Assembly: GCF_003217475.1 (NCBI RefSeq)
Contig: NZ_QJSP01000014.1
Coordinates: 105,855-169,854, forward strand
Direction: 5' to 3'
Length of the DNA: 64,000 bases
Origin: Williamsia limnetica
GTDB lineage: Bacteria; Actinomycetota; Actinomycetes; Mycobacteriales; Mycobacteriaceae
Shown: one piece after another, positions 46,580 to 54,156 of the stretch
Numbering within the stretch: the first letter of the stretch is position 1
How the letters are laid out: each line of letters opens with the position of its first letter
Notes under the pieces: generated by a model
What the model saw: the letters and a program-made list of their open reading frames with translations, nothing else
The model's database searches: none
Told to the model about the DNA's origin: nothing
Translations under genes and position numbers: made by a program

Positions 46580-48004
46580 CTAGGAGGCCAGTGCCGCCAC
46601 GGACGGGCTGTAATCGCCGGTGCCGGCGATCGTCGTGAAGATCTCGGTCAGCCGATCGACGTAGAGTTTGATCGCGATGTGGGCTTCGTCGGTGTCGGGG
46701 AACAACAGACTGATCGACGTCTGGTCGTTGAATCGATTGATCCAGAGGAAGACTTCCTCCGAACTGCCGCGGTTGCCGAAGAGGCCGGCGTTCAACGCGT
46801 CGAACACGTCCACCCCGGGCAGCTTGCGTACGTCGATGTACGACACCATCGGCACCGACCAGCCCGGTTGGACGTCGATGCCGCTGTCGGGTTCGACGAG
46901 TTGCATCACCCGGTGAAACGAGACATCGGTGAGTTCTTTGCCGGCGTCGTAGGATTGCTGAGCAGCGCCCACGATCGAGGTGAACGTCGATGACTCCTCG
47001 ACGGTCAGCGGAACCGGGATCAAACTCGTGAACCAGCCGATCGAGCTGAACTCGGCCGGGGTCGAGCGCGTGCTCTTCGGCGTCAGACCGAAATAGCGAC
47101 TCTTGCCCGTGAACTCATGACTCGCCAGGGCTGCCACTGCGAGGACGCCGGGAGTGAACGCGGCGCCGTTCTCGCGGCACACCGTAGCAAACCGTTCAGC
47201 ATCGGCCTCGCTGAACAACGTCGCCGACAGATGCGCGGTGCGGGCGTAGCCGGAGCTCGAAACTCCCAGGTCGAGAGGAAAAGTCGGGAGGGTTCCACCG
47301 TTGTCGCGGACCAGTTCCACCCAGCGTTCGACGTGAGGTGATTCGAGGGTGAGTTCAGCCGAGCCAGACCGTTCCCGTGCGCAGTAATCGATGTAGCTAC
47401 CGACCTCGGCCAGTCCGCTGGGTAGCCCTTGGATCTGAGTCGAGTAGATCTGCAGGAGTTCGACCAGCGCGAGCGCCGATGAAATTCCGTCGGTCACAAG
47501 GTGATCGAATGCGGCATAGAGGGTGAAGCCGCTGCCGTGTTCGATGGCGCCGAAGGTGAAGCAGTCCCAGCTGAACGGTCCTGGTGTCTCGTCCTGAACG
47601 TGGAGCCTGATCGCGTCGGCCGAGTCCTTGACACCGTGGTCGGTGGGTACGAAATCGATGGCGGCCGGGTCCATCACGTGCCGAACGATCGTTCCGTCGG
47701 GCTCGGCCGCGAACCAACTGCTGAACGTGTCATGACGGCGCAGAAAGGTGTTCACCGTACGGGTCATGGCATCGACGTCCAGCGGGGTGTGAAAGTCGAA
47801 CGCCACCAGGCAGAGCCGCGAAAACCGGAATCCCGCGGATTCGTTGCGGCCCGCTGTCCGCAGGTACTCCTCCTGCTGGTGGGAGGGGGGACTCGGATGT
47901 TTCGGCGCCCTTCCGGCCTCGGCGACTGACGCCAGGGAGGCGACCCAGCTGGTAAGCCGCCCGGGAGTGGGTTCCCACTCGTTGATGAGACCGAAATTGA
48001 CCAT
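46580..48004 (-). CDS. PapA-like acyltransferase (condensation-domain fold), trehalose-lipid type
   Basis: A 474-residue acyltransferase of the condensation-domain superfamily. The catalytic HxxxDG motif is HLVTDG at residues 168-173, with Asp rather than His before it. The N-terminus (INEWEPTPGRLTSW, HPSPPSHQQEEYLR) resembles mycobacterial PapA1-A3, which acylate trehalose. Substrate is inferred. It forms a unit with the MFS exporter and is divergent from a mycolyltransferase gene, which supports a trehalose-lipid pathway. Confidence 0.85.
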   Translation of the reverse strand: MVNFGLINEWEPTPGRLTSWVASLASVAEAGRAPKHPSPPSHQQEEYLRTAGRNESAGFRFSRLCLVAFDFHTPLDVDAMTRTVNTFLRRHDTFSSWFAAEPDGTIVRHVMDPAAIDFVPTDHGVKDSADAIRLHVQDETPGPFSWDCFTFGAIEHGSGFTLYAAFDHLVTDGISSALALVELLQIYSTQIQGLPSGLAEVGSYIDYCARERSGSAELTLESPHVERWVELVRDNGGTLPTFPLDLGVSSSGYARTAHLSATLFSEADAERFATVCRENGAAFTPGVLAVAALASHEFTGKSRYFGLTPKSTRSTPAEFSSIGWFTSLIPVPLTVEESSTFTSIVGAAQQSYDAGKELTDVSFHRVMQLVEPDSGIDVQPGWSVPMVSYIDVRKLPGVDVFDALNAGLFGNRGSSEEVFLWINRFNDQTSISLLFPDTDEAHIAIKLYVDRLTEIFTTIAGTGDYSPSVAALAS

Positions 48005-48452
48005 CCTGCACTCCTGTCGAAGTCACCTGGCAGGCACGCCTGAGCGCACCATGGGTGGCAAGCTGCACATGTCCGATTGCCATGGATTTTTGTCGGCCCG
48101 GGGATTCGCCACTGTGAATAATTCGCCCACCGTGAACGTCGAATTCGTCGCTGAATCGAGTATTCGTCGACATACGCGTCCTCACGCCTTTTGACGTTCG
48201 GCCCCGACCTTTCTCGCGTTTGTCGTGCACCGAGAAAGATACATCGAACGGTGTCTTGTGACAACAGTGATTGAGAAATAATCTCGGCGACCACTAACTC
48301 TGACTACGTGGACACACTTGTCCTGCTGTGGTAAGCGACAGGCCGCTCGTGGTTTGATGTCGCAAAGATATTGTCGCGCTCCATGTTCTACGTGTTCTAC
48401 TCTGCTCGCGCGCCGGATGTTGCGAGCTCACCGCCCCTGGAAGGATCTGGAC
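48005..48452. other. Divergent intergenic region of the glycolipid locus
   Basis: These 448 bases hold no convincing gene and are AT-richer than the neighbours. They contain a TTGT-G-ACAA palindrome at 48256-48264 and two TGTCGC direct copies near 48358-48382. They should contain the promoters of both the acyltransferase and the mycolyltransferase genes. Confidence 0.4.
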
Positions 48453-49514
48453 ATGAAGCTGTGTTTGCGTAGTGGTTGGCCGCGTCGAAGTATGCGAAAT
48501 GCAGAAACATTTGTAGTCACTTTTGTGGTGATGGCGTTCGCCCTATCGTTTTCCGGGCCAGGGTATGCGGGGGCGGAGCCTGATGGTGGATTGGTGGCAG
48601 CATCCGACGGATCCAACATAGTTAGCATGGCAGATCGCCCGCAAGGAATTGTCGATGTGGTGGTGAAGTCTGCTGCGATGGACTCGGAACTGACAGTGAA
48701 AGTACTGCCGGCGACCGATCCGTCACGGCCCGCGCCGACGGTGTACCTCCTCAATGGAGCCGCGGGCGGCGAGGGGGGTAGCAGTTGGTTCGATCAAACC
48801 GACATCACCAGCTTCTTCGCCGACCAGAACGTCAATGTTGTTGTACCCATGGGCGGTGCGGCCAGCTACTTCACCGACTGGCGCAACGACGACCCCAAAC
48901 TGGGCAGGCAGAAGTGGGCCACGTTCCTCACCCGAGAACTCCCGCCCTTGATGGACGCTCAGTTCAACGGCAACGGCCGCAACGCTATTGCCGGGATATC
49001 GATGGCTGGGACCTCGGTGTTCCAGCTCGCGCTGAAAGAGCCGGCGCTGTATCAGGCGGTCGGGTCGTACAGCGGGTGCGCGATGACAAGCGATCTCGAG
49101 GGGCAGGCCTATGTCCGACTCACCGTCGAGATCCGGGGCGGTGGCAACACCGTGAACATGTGGGGTCCGCCGACCGACCCGGAATGGGTCCGCAACGATC
49201 CCTATGTCAACGCTGAAAAGCTCAGGGGCAAAGCCATTTACATATCCAATGGTTCGGGCTTGCCGGGTGAATACGACGTGATCGACGGGCCCGGGATCAA
49301 CGGGAACGGTGCAAAGCTCACCGAACAGATCGCGGTGGGCGCGATCATCGAGACGGCAACCAACAACTGCACCTACAAGATGCGGGATCGATTGCGGGCG
49401 CTGAATATTCCGGCGACCGTAGATCTTCGTGACACCGGTACGCACAGCTGGGGATACTGGCAGGACGACCTCCACAAGTCGTGGCCGTTGCTCAGCGCAG
49501 CGCTGAATCGCTGA
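48453..49514 (+). CDS. Secreted mycolyltransferase (antigen 85 type esterase)
   Basis: A 353-residue alpha/beta hydrolase with a signal peptide (VVTFVVMAFALSFSGPGYAGA). The nucleophile serine is Ser183 in GISMAG, and the catalytic histidine is near 331 in DTGTHSWGYWQDDLHKSWP. The SSWFDQTDITSFFADQNVNVVVPMGG region is typical of the Ag85/cmt family that transfers mycolates to trehalose and arabinogalactan. ATG at 48453 with GGAAGG upstream is preferred; 48492 is an alternative. A hairpin follows the gene. Confidence 0.92.
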   Translation: MKLCLRSGWPRRSMRNAETFVVTFVVMAFALSFSGPGYAGAEPDGGLVAASDGSNIVSMADRPQGIVDVVVKSAAMDSELTVKVLPATDPSRPAPTVYLLNGAAGGEGGSSWFDQTDITSFFADQNVNVVVPMGGAASYFTDWRNDDPKLGRQKWATFLTRELPPLMDAQFNGNGRNAIAGISMAGTSVFQLALKEPALYQAVGSYSGCAMTSDLEGQAYVRLTVEIRGGGNTVNMWGPPTDPEWVRNDPYVNAEKLRGKAIYISNGSGLPGEYDVIDGPGINGNGAKLTEQIAVGAIIETATNNCTYKMRDRLRALNIPATVDLRDTGTHSWGYWQDDLHKSWPLLSAALNR

Positions 49515-49539
49515 CGGCCTCGGCTCGGCATCGGTGCCG

Positions 49540-49568
49540 GGTCCAGGTCGGACGCGCAGACCTGGCCC
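49540..49568 (+). terminator. Hairpin after the mycolyltransferase gene
   Basis: CCAGGTC (49543-49549) pairs with GACCTGG (49559-49565) around nine bases, and two flanking G:C pairs extend it. No T-run is present. Confidence 0.4.
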
Positions 49569-49587
49569 GGTGATCCGAACACCGCCG

Positions 49588-49615
49588 TTGTCCACAGTTG
49601 GGTTGTTTGTCCACA
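49588..49615 (+). promoter_or_regulatory. Two DnaA boxes upstream of yraN
   Basis: TTGTCCACA occurs at 49588-49596 and again at 49607-49615, in the same orientation and 19 bp apart. This equals the actinobacterial DnaA-box consensus. They lie 62 bp before the yraN start. Confidence 0.55.
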
Positions 49616-49677
49616 GGTGGCCGCCGGGTGGGGTTGTTGTCTGGGGTTTTGTGGGTGTGGGTGGTCATGGTTGGTTC

Positions 49678-49923
49678 ATGGATCAGTCAGGGGTCGGTGG
49701 TGCTCGGCGTTCGCGTCGTGAGGTGGGGCAGTTGGGTGAGGATTTGGCTGCTGATTTTCTCGATGGCTTGGGGTGGGTGGTGTTGGTCCGCAACTGGCGG
49801 TGTCGGTATGGCGAGTTGGATCTGATTGCCGCCGAGGGCCCGGACCTGGTTGTGGTGGAGGTGAAGACGAGATCTGGGGCGTTGTTCGGCGATGTGGCTG
49901 AGCCCCGGTACACCGCAAATTAG
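49678..49923 (+). pseudogene. yraN: Truncated UPF0102/YraN-family endonuclease-like gene
   Basis: The frame encodes the first 70 or so residues of a YraN protein: LGEDLAADFLDGLGWVVLVRNWRCRYGELDLIAAEG and VVVEVKTRSGALFG. The normal protein runs to about 120 residues, but here homology stops near 49,890 and a foreign frame ends at TAG 49921-49923. In Mycobacteriales yraN follows DUF2469 and leads into yifB and dprA, and none of these follow here. The gene is cut by the mobile region that begins at this point. Confidence 0.85.
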
Positions 49924-50014
49924 ACACAGCCTAGGATCAAGCAAGACGTACCTGATAACAAAGTTCAACAAGAACGGCAATGTGCGTACCAAAATTGACA
50001 TCACTGATCAATGA
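49892..50014 (+). pseudogene. Remnant 3' end of a foreign gene at the island edge
   Basis: An open frame across the junction reads GSSKTYLITKFNKNGNVRTKIDITDQ before its TGA. The composition differs from the host genes and looks like the last 30 residues of a longer protein. The stop overlaps an ATG at 50011 (ATGA), which suggests it was once the upstream member of a coupled pair. Origin unknown. Confidence 0.4.
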
Positions 50015-50228
50015 AGATCCATGATGATGCAGTCATCGCTTGGGCCACCCATGACAAGGCAGAAGAGAGCTGCCATCAATCCAATGTGACTACATAGACC
50101 TTGGAAACGGGTACTTCGACGTGCGCCCAAAGTCGACAGCGTTCAGGTTTTCGAGCCCCGAGGCGGCAACACGATTCATGGATAACCTGAAGAACGGGAG
50201 CTACTCGGTTCAGGACAAGCAGCCCTAG
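50011..50228 (+). pseudogene. Frameshifted small gene coupled to the remnant before it
   Basis: The ATG at 50011 starts KIHDDAVIAWATHDKAEES, then that frame soon ends. The -1 frame continues LPSIQCDYIDLGNGYFDVRPKSTAFRF and SPEAATRFMDNLKNGSYSVQDKQP to TAG at 50226-50228. Together they would make a 70-residue acidic protein broken by one indel near 50065. The pair with the preceding remnant resembles a toxin end and immunity gene in layout, but no domain is recognised. Confidence 0.4.
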
Positions 50229-50452
50229 AACCCTAACTCGTCATCCCGTACCAGCCTCAGATATTGCCGCTTCTGTCCCCGTGTCCGATTATTGAACGGG
50301 GAGATGTGCAGATGCCGCACCTTCCGCCTGGCCCACCGGATATCGCTCGACTTATCCACGAACGCCAGACAGCGCCGCGCAGGTGCCAGCCCCAACCGAT
50401 CCACGTAAAGCTCGTACATGACAGAGCCATCCCGCTGAGTAACGGTGAGCAT
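50225..50452 (-). CDS. Small protein of unknown function
   Basis: A 75-residue basic protein (VMYELYVDRLGLAPARRCLAF; RRKVRHLHISPFNNRTRGQKRQYLRL). It lies 7 bp after another short frame on the same strand. I do not recognise it. The codon composition looks coding, and the frame is uninterrupted in a region full of broken genes. Confidence 0.5.
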   Translation of the reverse strand: MLTVTQRDGSVMYELYVDRLGLAPARRCLAFVDKSSDIRWARRKVRHLHISPFNNRTRGQKRQYLRLVRDDELGF

Positions 50453-50459
50453 GACGTAA

Positions 50460-50630
50460 CTAGAGATACTTCACCCACCAATAGCGGGGAGCCCAGGACA
50501 CCATCTCGAATGTGTCACCCGGCTCGTAGTAGCAATCGTCGAGCATGGTGGGTTCCAGGACGGGTACCGGGAGGATGCTCCGCTGGACCCAGAGTAGGTT
50601 GCGAAGCGTGGTGTTTTGTGGGAGACGCAT
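50460..50630 (-). CDS. Very small protein of unknown function
   Basis: A 56-residue frame that begins MRLPQNTTLRNLLWVQRSIL and ends YEPGDTFEMVSWAPRYWWVKYL. It is too short for most gene callers. It leads directly into the 75-residue gene (7-bp gap) and follows the two membrane-protein genes on the same strand, so four genes may form one minus-strand unit. Confidence 0.4.
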   Translation of the reverse strand: MRLPQNTTLRNLLWVQRSILPVPVLEPTMLDDCYYEPGDTFEMVSWAPRYWWVKYL

Positions 50631-50690
50631 GAGAACGATTGTCCCAGTGTGGGATTACTGTGGCAACGAGAGCGAGTTAGAAGCCCTTAA

Positions 50691-51131
50691 TCAAGGCGTG
50701 ACGTCCTCGTCGACCTTGGGCGTCAGCTTAGCTTGCTGTTCTTTGACTTGCTCCACGATTTGAGTGAGGTGACACTGTTTATCGCTTTCGCCTGTGAACT
50801 CATACTTGATATTCGGATTCTCTTTCTGGTTCTGGACTGCGTCTTTCTGTTGCTGAGCGCAGTTGGTGATCTGGGCAGGAGTCGAATCCTTCTCCATGAT
50901 CGCAGGGAGTCCGACTGTGATGATTGCCCCGATCACAAGCGCTATTGCGCCGATGAGCGCACCGCCCCCCGTGCTCATCCAGAAGCGGGACCTTTCGTCG
51001 CGGTCACGCTGTGCTGCGGCATCGTCGATTCTTTGGACTTCAGGCTGATTGCCGCTCATTGCAAGTGTCAGCCGGACTAGTTCGATAGGAGACTCACTCG
51101 GATTGTCCCGATGCACAATTGGGTCGTTCAT
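50691..51131 (-). CDS. Single-pass membrane protein with acidic/charged tail
   Basis: A 146-residue protein. About 50 charged residues (SGNQPEVQRIDDAAAQRDRDERSRF) are followed by one membrane helix (GGGALIGAIALVIGAIITVGLPAIM) and a 70-residue, probably extracytoplasmic, coiled part with two cysteines (TNCAQQQKDAVQN; KQCHLTQIVEQVKEQQ). It overlaps the upstream 149-residue gene by 4 bp. Family not recognised. Intact inside the decayed prophage. Confidence 0.65.
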   Translation of the reverse strand: MNDPIVHRDNPSESPIELVRLTLAMSGNQPEVQRIDDAAAQRDRDERSRFWMSTGGGALIGAIALVIGAIITVGLPAIMEKDSTPAQITNCAQQQKDAVQNQKENPNIKYEFTGESDKQCHLTQIVEQVKEQQAKLTPKVDEDVTP

Positions 51132-51577
51132 AGCTCGTGACCGAAAAGCTCGTCGTTAGTCCAGTAGGGGCTCCGCTTCAGTACAAGCTTGGTTAGCTCG
51201 TCGTTCTCCGCAATTAGGCGACGATACTCATCAACTTTCATCTCTTGTTCGCGTGATGTTCTAGCTAGGCGAGCCGAGTAGACGACGGAGATAAAGGAGA
51301 TGGCAATCGGTGCAGACAGGTACAAGGGGGACGTGGTAGTCCCTGGTGATCCACCCTCAATGATCAAATAGAAAACGAAGGTCATGGTGACCGATACACC
51401 GAGAACGATCGCACTAGTGGCAATAATGTGTGCTAGCCGAACCAGTCGGAACTCGCGGACTGCTGCTTTCAAATCAGCCCGCAGGTTTACGGCCCGCTGA
51501 TACCGGTACAGCAGTATTCGGTCTGCGTACTGCGGCATGAAGTCGTCCATGGACGGTGATGCTACATGTTGAGACAC
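51128..51577 (-). CDS. Two-pass membrane protein
   Basis: A 149-residue protein with helix-rich ends and two membrane helices (LAHIIATSAIVLGVSVTMTFVFYLII; SPLYLSAPIAISFISVVYSARLA), then a cytoplasmic coiled tail (SREQEMKVDEYRRLIAENDELTKLVL). The two-helix core with coiled coil recalls the broad SLATT-like membrane effector design, but the match is only in topology. Coupled to the 146-residue gene. Confidence 0.62.
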   Translation of the reverse strand: MSQHVASPSMDDFMPQYADRILLYRYQRAVNLRADLKAAVREFRLVRLAHIIATSAIVLGVSVTMTFVFYLIIEGGSPGTTTSPLYLSAPIAISFISVVYSARLARTSREQEMKVDEYRRLIAENDELTKLVLKRSPYWTNDELFGHEL

Positions 51578-51648
51578 CCAACCTGCTGGTCAGTGGGCTT
51601 TTTGGTGTTGTTGGCGTCGCCGGGTTTTTGACCTGGCACCATCACCTC

Positions 51649-52272
51649 ATGACCGACTGGCACGCTGACTACCTTGGATCACGCATCTACACAGGTGACG
51701 AGATTTGCGCACGGCCTTGCCCAGTGCCGGCCAATCCTGGTGTGTACGGCTGGTGGTTCCGAAAGATCCCCGGAAACATTGCTACGGGAGACTGTAAGAC
51801 GCGCGAGCATGACGAGTCGACACTGACACTGCTCTACACGGGCATAAGCCCTAGCAAGCCTCCAGGCAACGGCCGGCCACCTAGTAAGCAGAACATTCAG
51901 CGCCGTATCAGGGCGAACCACTTCGGCGGCAATGCGGCGGGATCAACGCTGCGCCTCACCCTGGGGTGTCTCCTGGCTGATGAGCTGGGGACCGAGCTGC
52001 GCCGAGTGGGATCGGGGAAGCGCATGACCTTCCATACGGGGGAGACCGTGTTGACCGAGTGGATGAAGCAGAACGCTCTGGTGTCGTGGGTGGTGCACCC
52101 AGAGCCCTGGGAACTCGAGGACGAGCTGATCGCGAGCTTGGACGTACCGCTCAACCTGCAGGGGAACAGGCACAACACGTTCCACCCAGAGCTGAGTGCG
52201 CTGAGGGTGCGAGCGAAGCGAGGGGCGGAGGAATTGCCGGTGTTGCCTAATTTGAGGCCATGTGCGTTATAG
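51649..52272 (+). CDS. GIY-YIG nuclease superfamily protein
   Basis: A 207-residue protein. PANPGVYGWWF and LLYTGISPS are the degenerate GIY and YIG elements, followed by NIQRRIRANHFGGNAAGSTLR and EWMKQNALVSWVVHPEPWELEDELIASL, which carry the usual Arg and Glu catalytic positions. Such stand-alone proteins are common in actinobacteria and their phages. ATG at 51649 is the first good start. Intact, divergent from the membrane-protein pair. Confidence 0.75.
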   Translation: MTDWHADYLGSRIYTGDEICARPCPVPANPGVYGWWFRKIPGNIATGDCKTREHDESTLTLLYTGISPSKPPGNGRPPSKQNIQRRIRANHFGGNAAGSTLRLTLGCLLADELGTELRRVGSGKRMTFHTGETVLTEWMKQNALVSWVVHPEPWELEDELIASLDVPLNLQGNRHNTFHPELSALRVRAKRGAEELPVLPNLRPCAL

Positions 52273-52608
52273 GGTGCGGGCTGAATGGTATTGAACAACA
52301 TGCCATTCGTGCTTAACTAAAAGTAAGCAGCATCTATCATCAAATGGTGTAGGCCTTGCTCCTGAGAGGAACATCGGAGGGTATTGCAATAAATTCACGA
52401 TTCTCTATAATTGAAAGTGATGATAGATGCAGGGCACTCCGTAAGGGGTGCTCTTCTTGTAGTCTCGGGAGTCCCTGACTGTTGGCTTCTAGGCGGACGT
52501 TAAATGACCTGGTAAAACAGCTCAACGTTTTAAGTCTTCGGTAAAGGCCCGCGGTGTACTGATGTATGACGGAATGCCAACTCTAGCTACTTTAACAATT
52601 CAGTCTGC
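52273..52608. other. AT-rich stretch without a clear gene
   Basis: No convincing coding frame. It holds a 6-bp hairpin GAATGG/CCATTC at 52283-52308, the decamer ACTAAAAGTA at 52316-52325 (repeated at 63141-63150), and a GCGTTATAG sequence at its left edge that recurs at the start of the structured element at 52607. Confidence 0.4.
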
Positions 52609-52736
52609 GTTATAGATGGAACGGGGCGTGAAGCTCTCCGCAATGTTGCGGATCTGCTATAGCGGGAGAATTAGGTGAGTTCGTGAGGGTTCGCCCTCTT
52701 TTCCACCTTACTTGTCTCTCCCGTTCTGTCTATAAC
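52609..52736 (+). ncRNA. Candidate structured RNA with 17-bp closing helix
   Basis: The segment 52609-52625 (5' GTTATAGATGGAACGGG) pairs with 52720-52736 (5' CCCGTTCTGTCTATAAC). Fifteen pairs are Watson-Crick and the two middle ones are tandem G.U pairs, allowed only in a plus-strand transcript. Inside are a hairpin TCCGCAA/TTGCGGA at 52637-52652, and an arm AGGTG/CACCT (52673-52677 with 52704-52708) capped by GAGGG-TTCG-CCCTC at 52685-52698. CGGGAGA (52663-52669) can also pair with TCTCCCG (52717-52723), competing for CCCG with the outer helix. No known RNA family is recognised. Confidence 0.5.
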
Positions 52737-53243
52737 AGTTCAAAGCATGTACATGGGCATACAAGGAGTCCGGTTAGAACAGGTGACACCTGTAAGTGAG
52801 ACGCTATACAACGGTCGTTCGTTGGCTTGTATGCACTTCATGGCTATTATGTCGAGTATTTATCTTTGGACGGATGCTGAGTACTTACAAAGACCAGCTA
52901 GTAGTAAGGTGAAGACCCCAGCAGAGGATCTAATCTGTATGGTTGCCACCGCGCCGCAGATCGGAAGTTCGCCGTCTACTACTAGCAGCCATGCTCATGC
53001 TTTGAAGATTGAAGGTAACTGTTCGCGGGTTGGTATGTAAAGCATACGAAGCGGTAGAGGCGGAACGCCACCAAGACCAAGTGGGCGCTGTGAAGATCAG
53101 CAGCCCGCGAGCACATACCTTCAACCAGACAGCCTTCACCCACCTTGGAACCCTAGGAAAGGGAGTTAATTATCAAGCAGTGCCTGATTACCTACGACCA
53201 GTCCCACTCACTCAGGTATCGCTTCAGTATCAATTCCCGCTGC
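52737..53243. other. Stretch with only doubtful ORFs
   Basis: Two plus-strand frames (52747-53040, 97 codons; 53009-53254, 81 codons from TTG) and a minus-strand frame (52930-53139) are open, but none shows a recognisable domain, ribosome site or coding-like composition. The first begins 11 bases after the structured RNA. I call no gene here. Confidence 0.4.
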
Positions 53244-54038
53244 TTACGAGCTAGAAGGCGGGTCTGTTTGCGTTGGTTCAGTCGGTCGGGATGGCCGCGT
53301 CACTTCGGCCGACGACGTAGCCTGCATGGAAAAAGTAGCCTGCGACTTGTTCAGCACAAGGTTCTGGTGAACAGTCGACACCAGGGTTCCGTGGATGTTT
53401 TGGATTCCTTCGAGTGCCGCCTCCGTCTCAGCGAAGTTGAAGTCGCCTTCTTCAAATATGTCGCCGACGGCTACCCAGAGTTGAGCATCTAGGATTGACC
53501 GCAAGCCATTCAAGTAGTTCACGATCTTTCTGGTGTTTGGTTCTTCGACCACCATCAACGCCCTCGTGATAGCCGCGTCCAGTTCGGCAATCTTGTTGCG
53601 GTACCGTTCAAGCGCTAGGTCCGTCGGATCACCAGTTTGAAAAGTGTCATAGGCACTTCGACCTTGATCCTTGAAGATAAACATTGCGGAACTGACGTCG
53701 TGCACAGCACCTCTAAGCGAACCGACATGAGACCACATATCCGCTACTACGTTGACCTGCTCCGAGCGATGCGTGGCTTTCAACTGTTCCGTGAGTCGAC
53801 GATCAGCATCTGCTGCCGCTCGTCGAGCCAGACTTGCCTGGTACGCAGCGATCAAAAGTGCACCTGCCGTCAAGATCCCCGCTACCCACGCAGCGACAGG
53901 ACCCAACTCTGGCTTCCCCCAGTAGTCAGCTCCACCCCAGGCCAGACCGATCACGGTGCCGGCCAGGAGTGCCAGCGTCCAAACGATCGTCCTCACGGTG
54001 TGGGCCTTCGTCCACGTGAACGGTTCCTGCTCACTCAT
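53244..54038 (-). CDS. Two-pass membrane protein with long cytoplasmic helical domain
   Basis: A 264-residue protein. Two membrane helices (TIVWTLALLAGTVIGLAWGG and LGPVAAWVAGILTAGALLIAAYQASL) are followed by a helical domain of about 180 residues (RRAAADADRRLTEQLKATHRSEQVNVVADMW; ALERYRNKIAELDAAITRALMVVEEPNTRKIVNYLNGLRSIL) and a Pro/Thr/Ser tail. Start at ATG 54038; the longer frame adds a nonconserved leader. Plausibly a prophage accessory protein. Not recognised. Intact. Confidence 0.65.
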   Translation of the reverse strand: MSEQEPFTWTKAHTVRTIVWTLALLAGTVIGLAWGGADYWGKPELGPVAAWVAGILTAGALLIAAYQASLARRAAADADRRLTEQLKATHRSEQVNVVADMWSHVGSLRGAVHDVSSAMFIFKDQGRSAYDTFQTGDPTDLALERYRNKIAELDAAITRALMVVEEPNTRKIVNYLNGLRSILDAQLWVAVGDIFEEGDFNFAETEAALEGIQNIHGTLVSTVHQNLVLNKSQATFSMQATSSAEVTRPSRPTEPTQTDPPSSS

Positions 54039-54106
54039 CCCGGTATTGAAGCACGTCAGCCTCACCAGACCGCCGCATCCCACCCCACATCTGACCATCC
54101 GATTAA

Positions 54107-54115
54107 TTATCCACA
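54107..54115 (+). promoter_or_regulatory. Single DnaA-box-like sequence in the island
   Basis: TTATCCACA is the E. coli form of the DnaA box. It lies alone in the 155-bp gap upstream of the 264-residue membrane-protein gene and may be chance. Confidence 0.25.
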
Positions 54116-54156
54116 ACCCACAACTTGGCTATTGCATCTTCTGGACGTTTGGCTCA

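Noticed and set aside
52663..52723. tRNA-like gene because of TTCG and paired arms
   Set aside because: No acceptor stem of seven pairs, no D-loop and no CCA-type end fit.
52609..52736. MITE with 17-bp terminal inverted repeats
   Set aside because: No target duplication flanks it, and the two mismatches become G.U pairs in RNA, which favours a transcript. Kept as a possible alternative.
52930..53139. Minus-strand ORF of 69 codons
   Set aside because: Tryptophan- and serine-rich shadow frame with no support.
52747..53254. Two overlapping plus-strand ORFs of 97 and 81 codons
   Set aside because: No domain, no ribosome site and composition unlike a protein; kept only as a described gap.
54107..54115. 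Replication origin suggested by a DnaA box
   Set aside because: A single box without AT-rich unwinding element or replication genes is not an origin.
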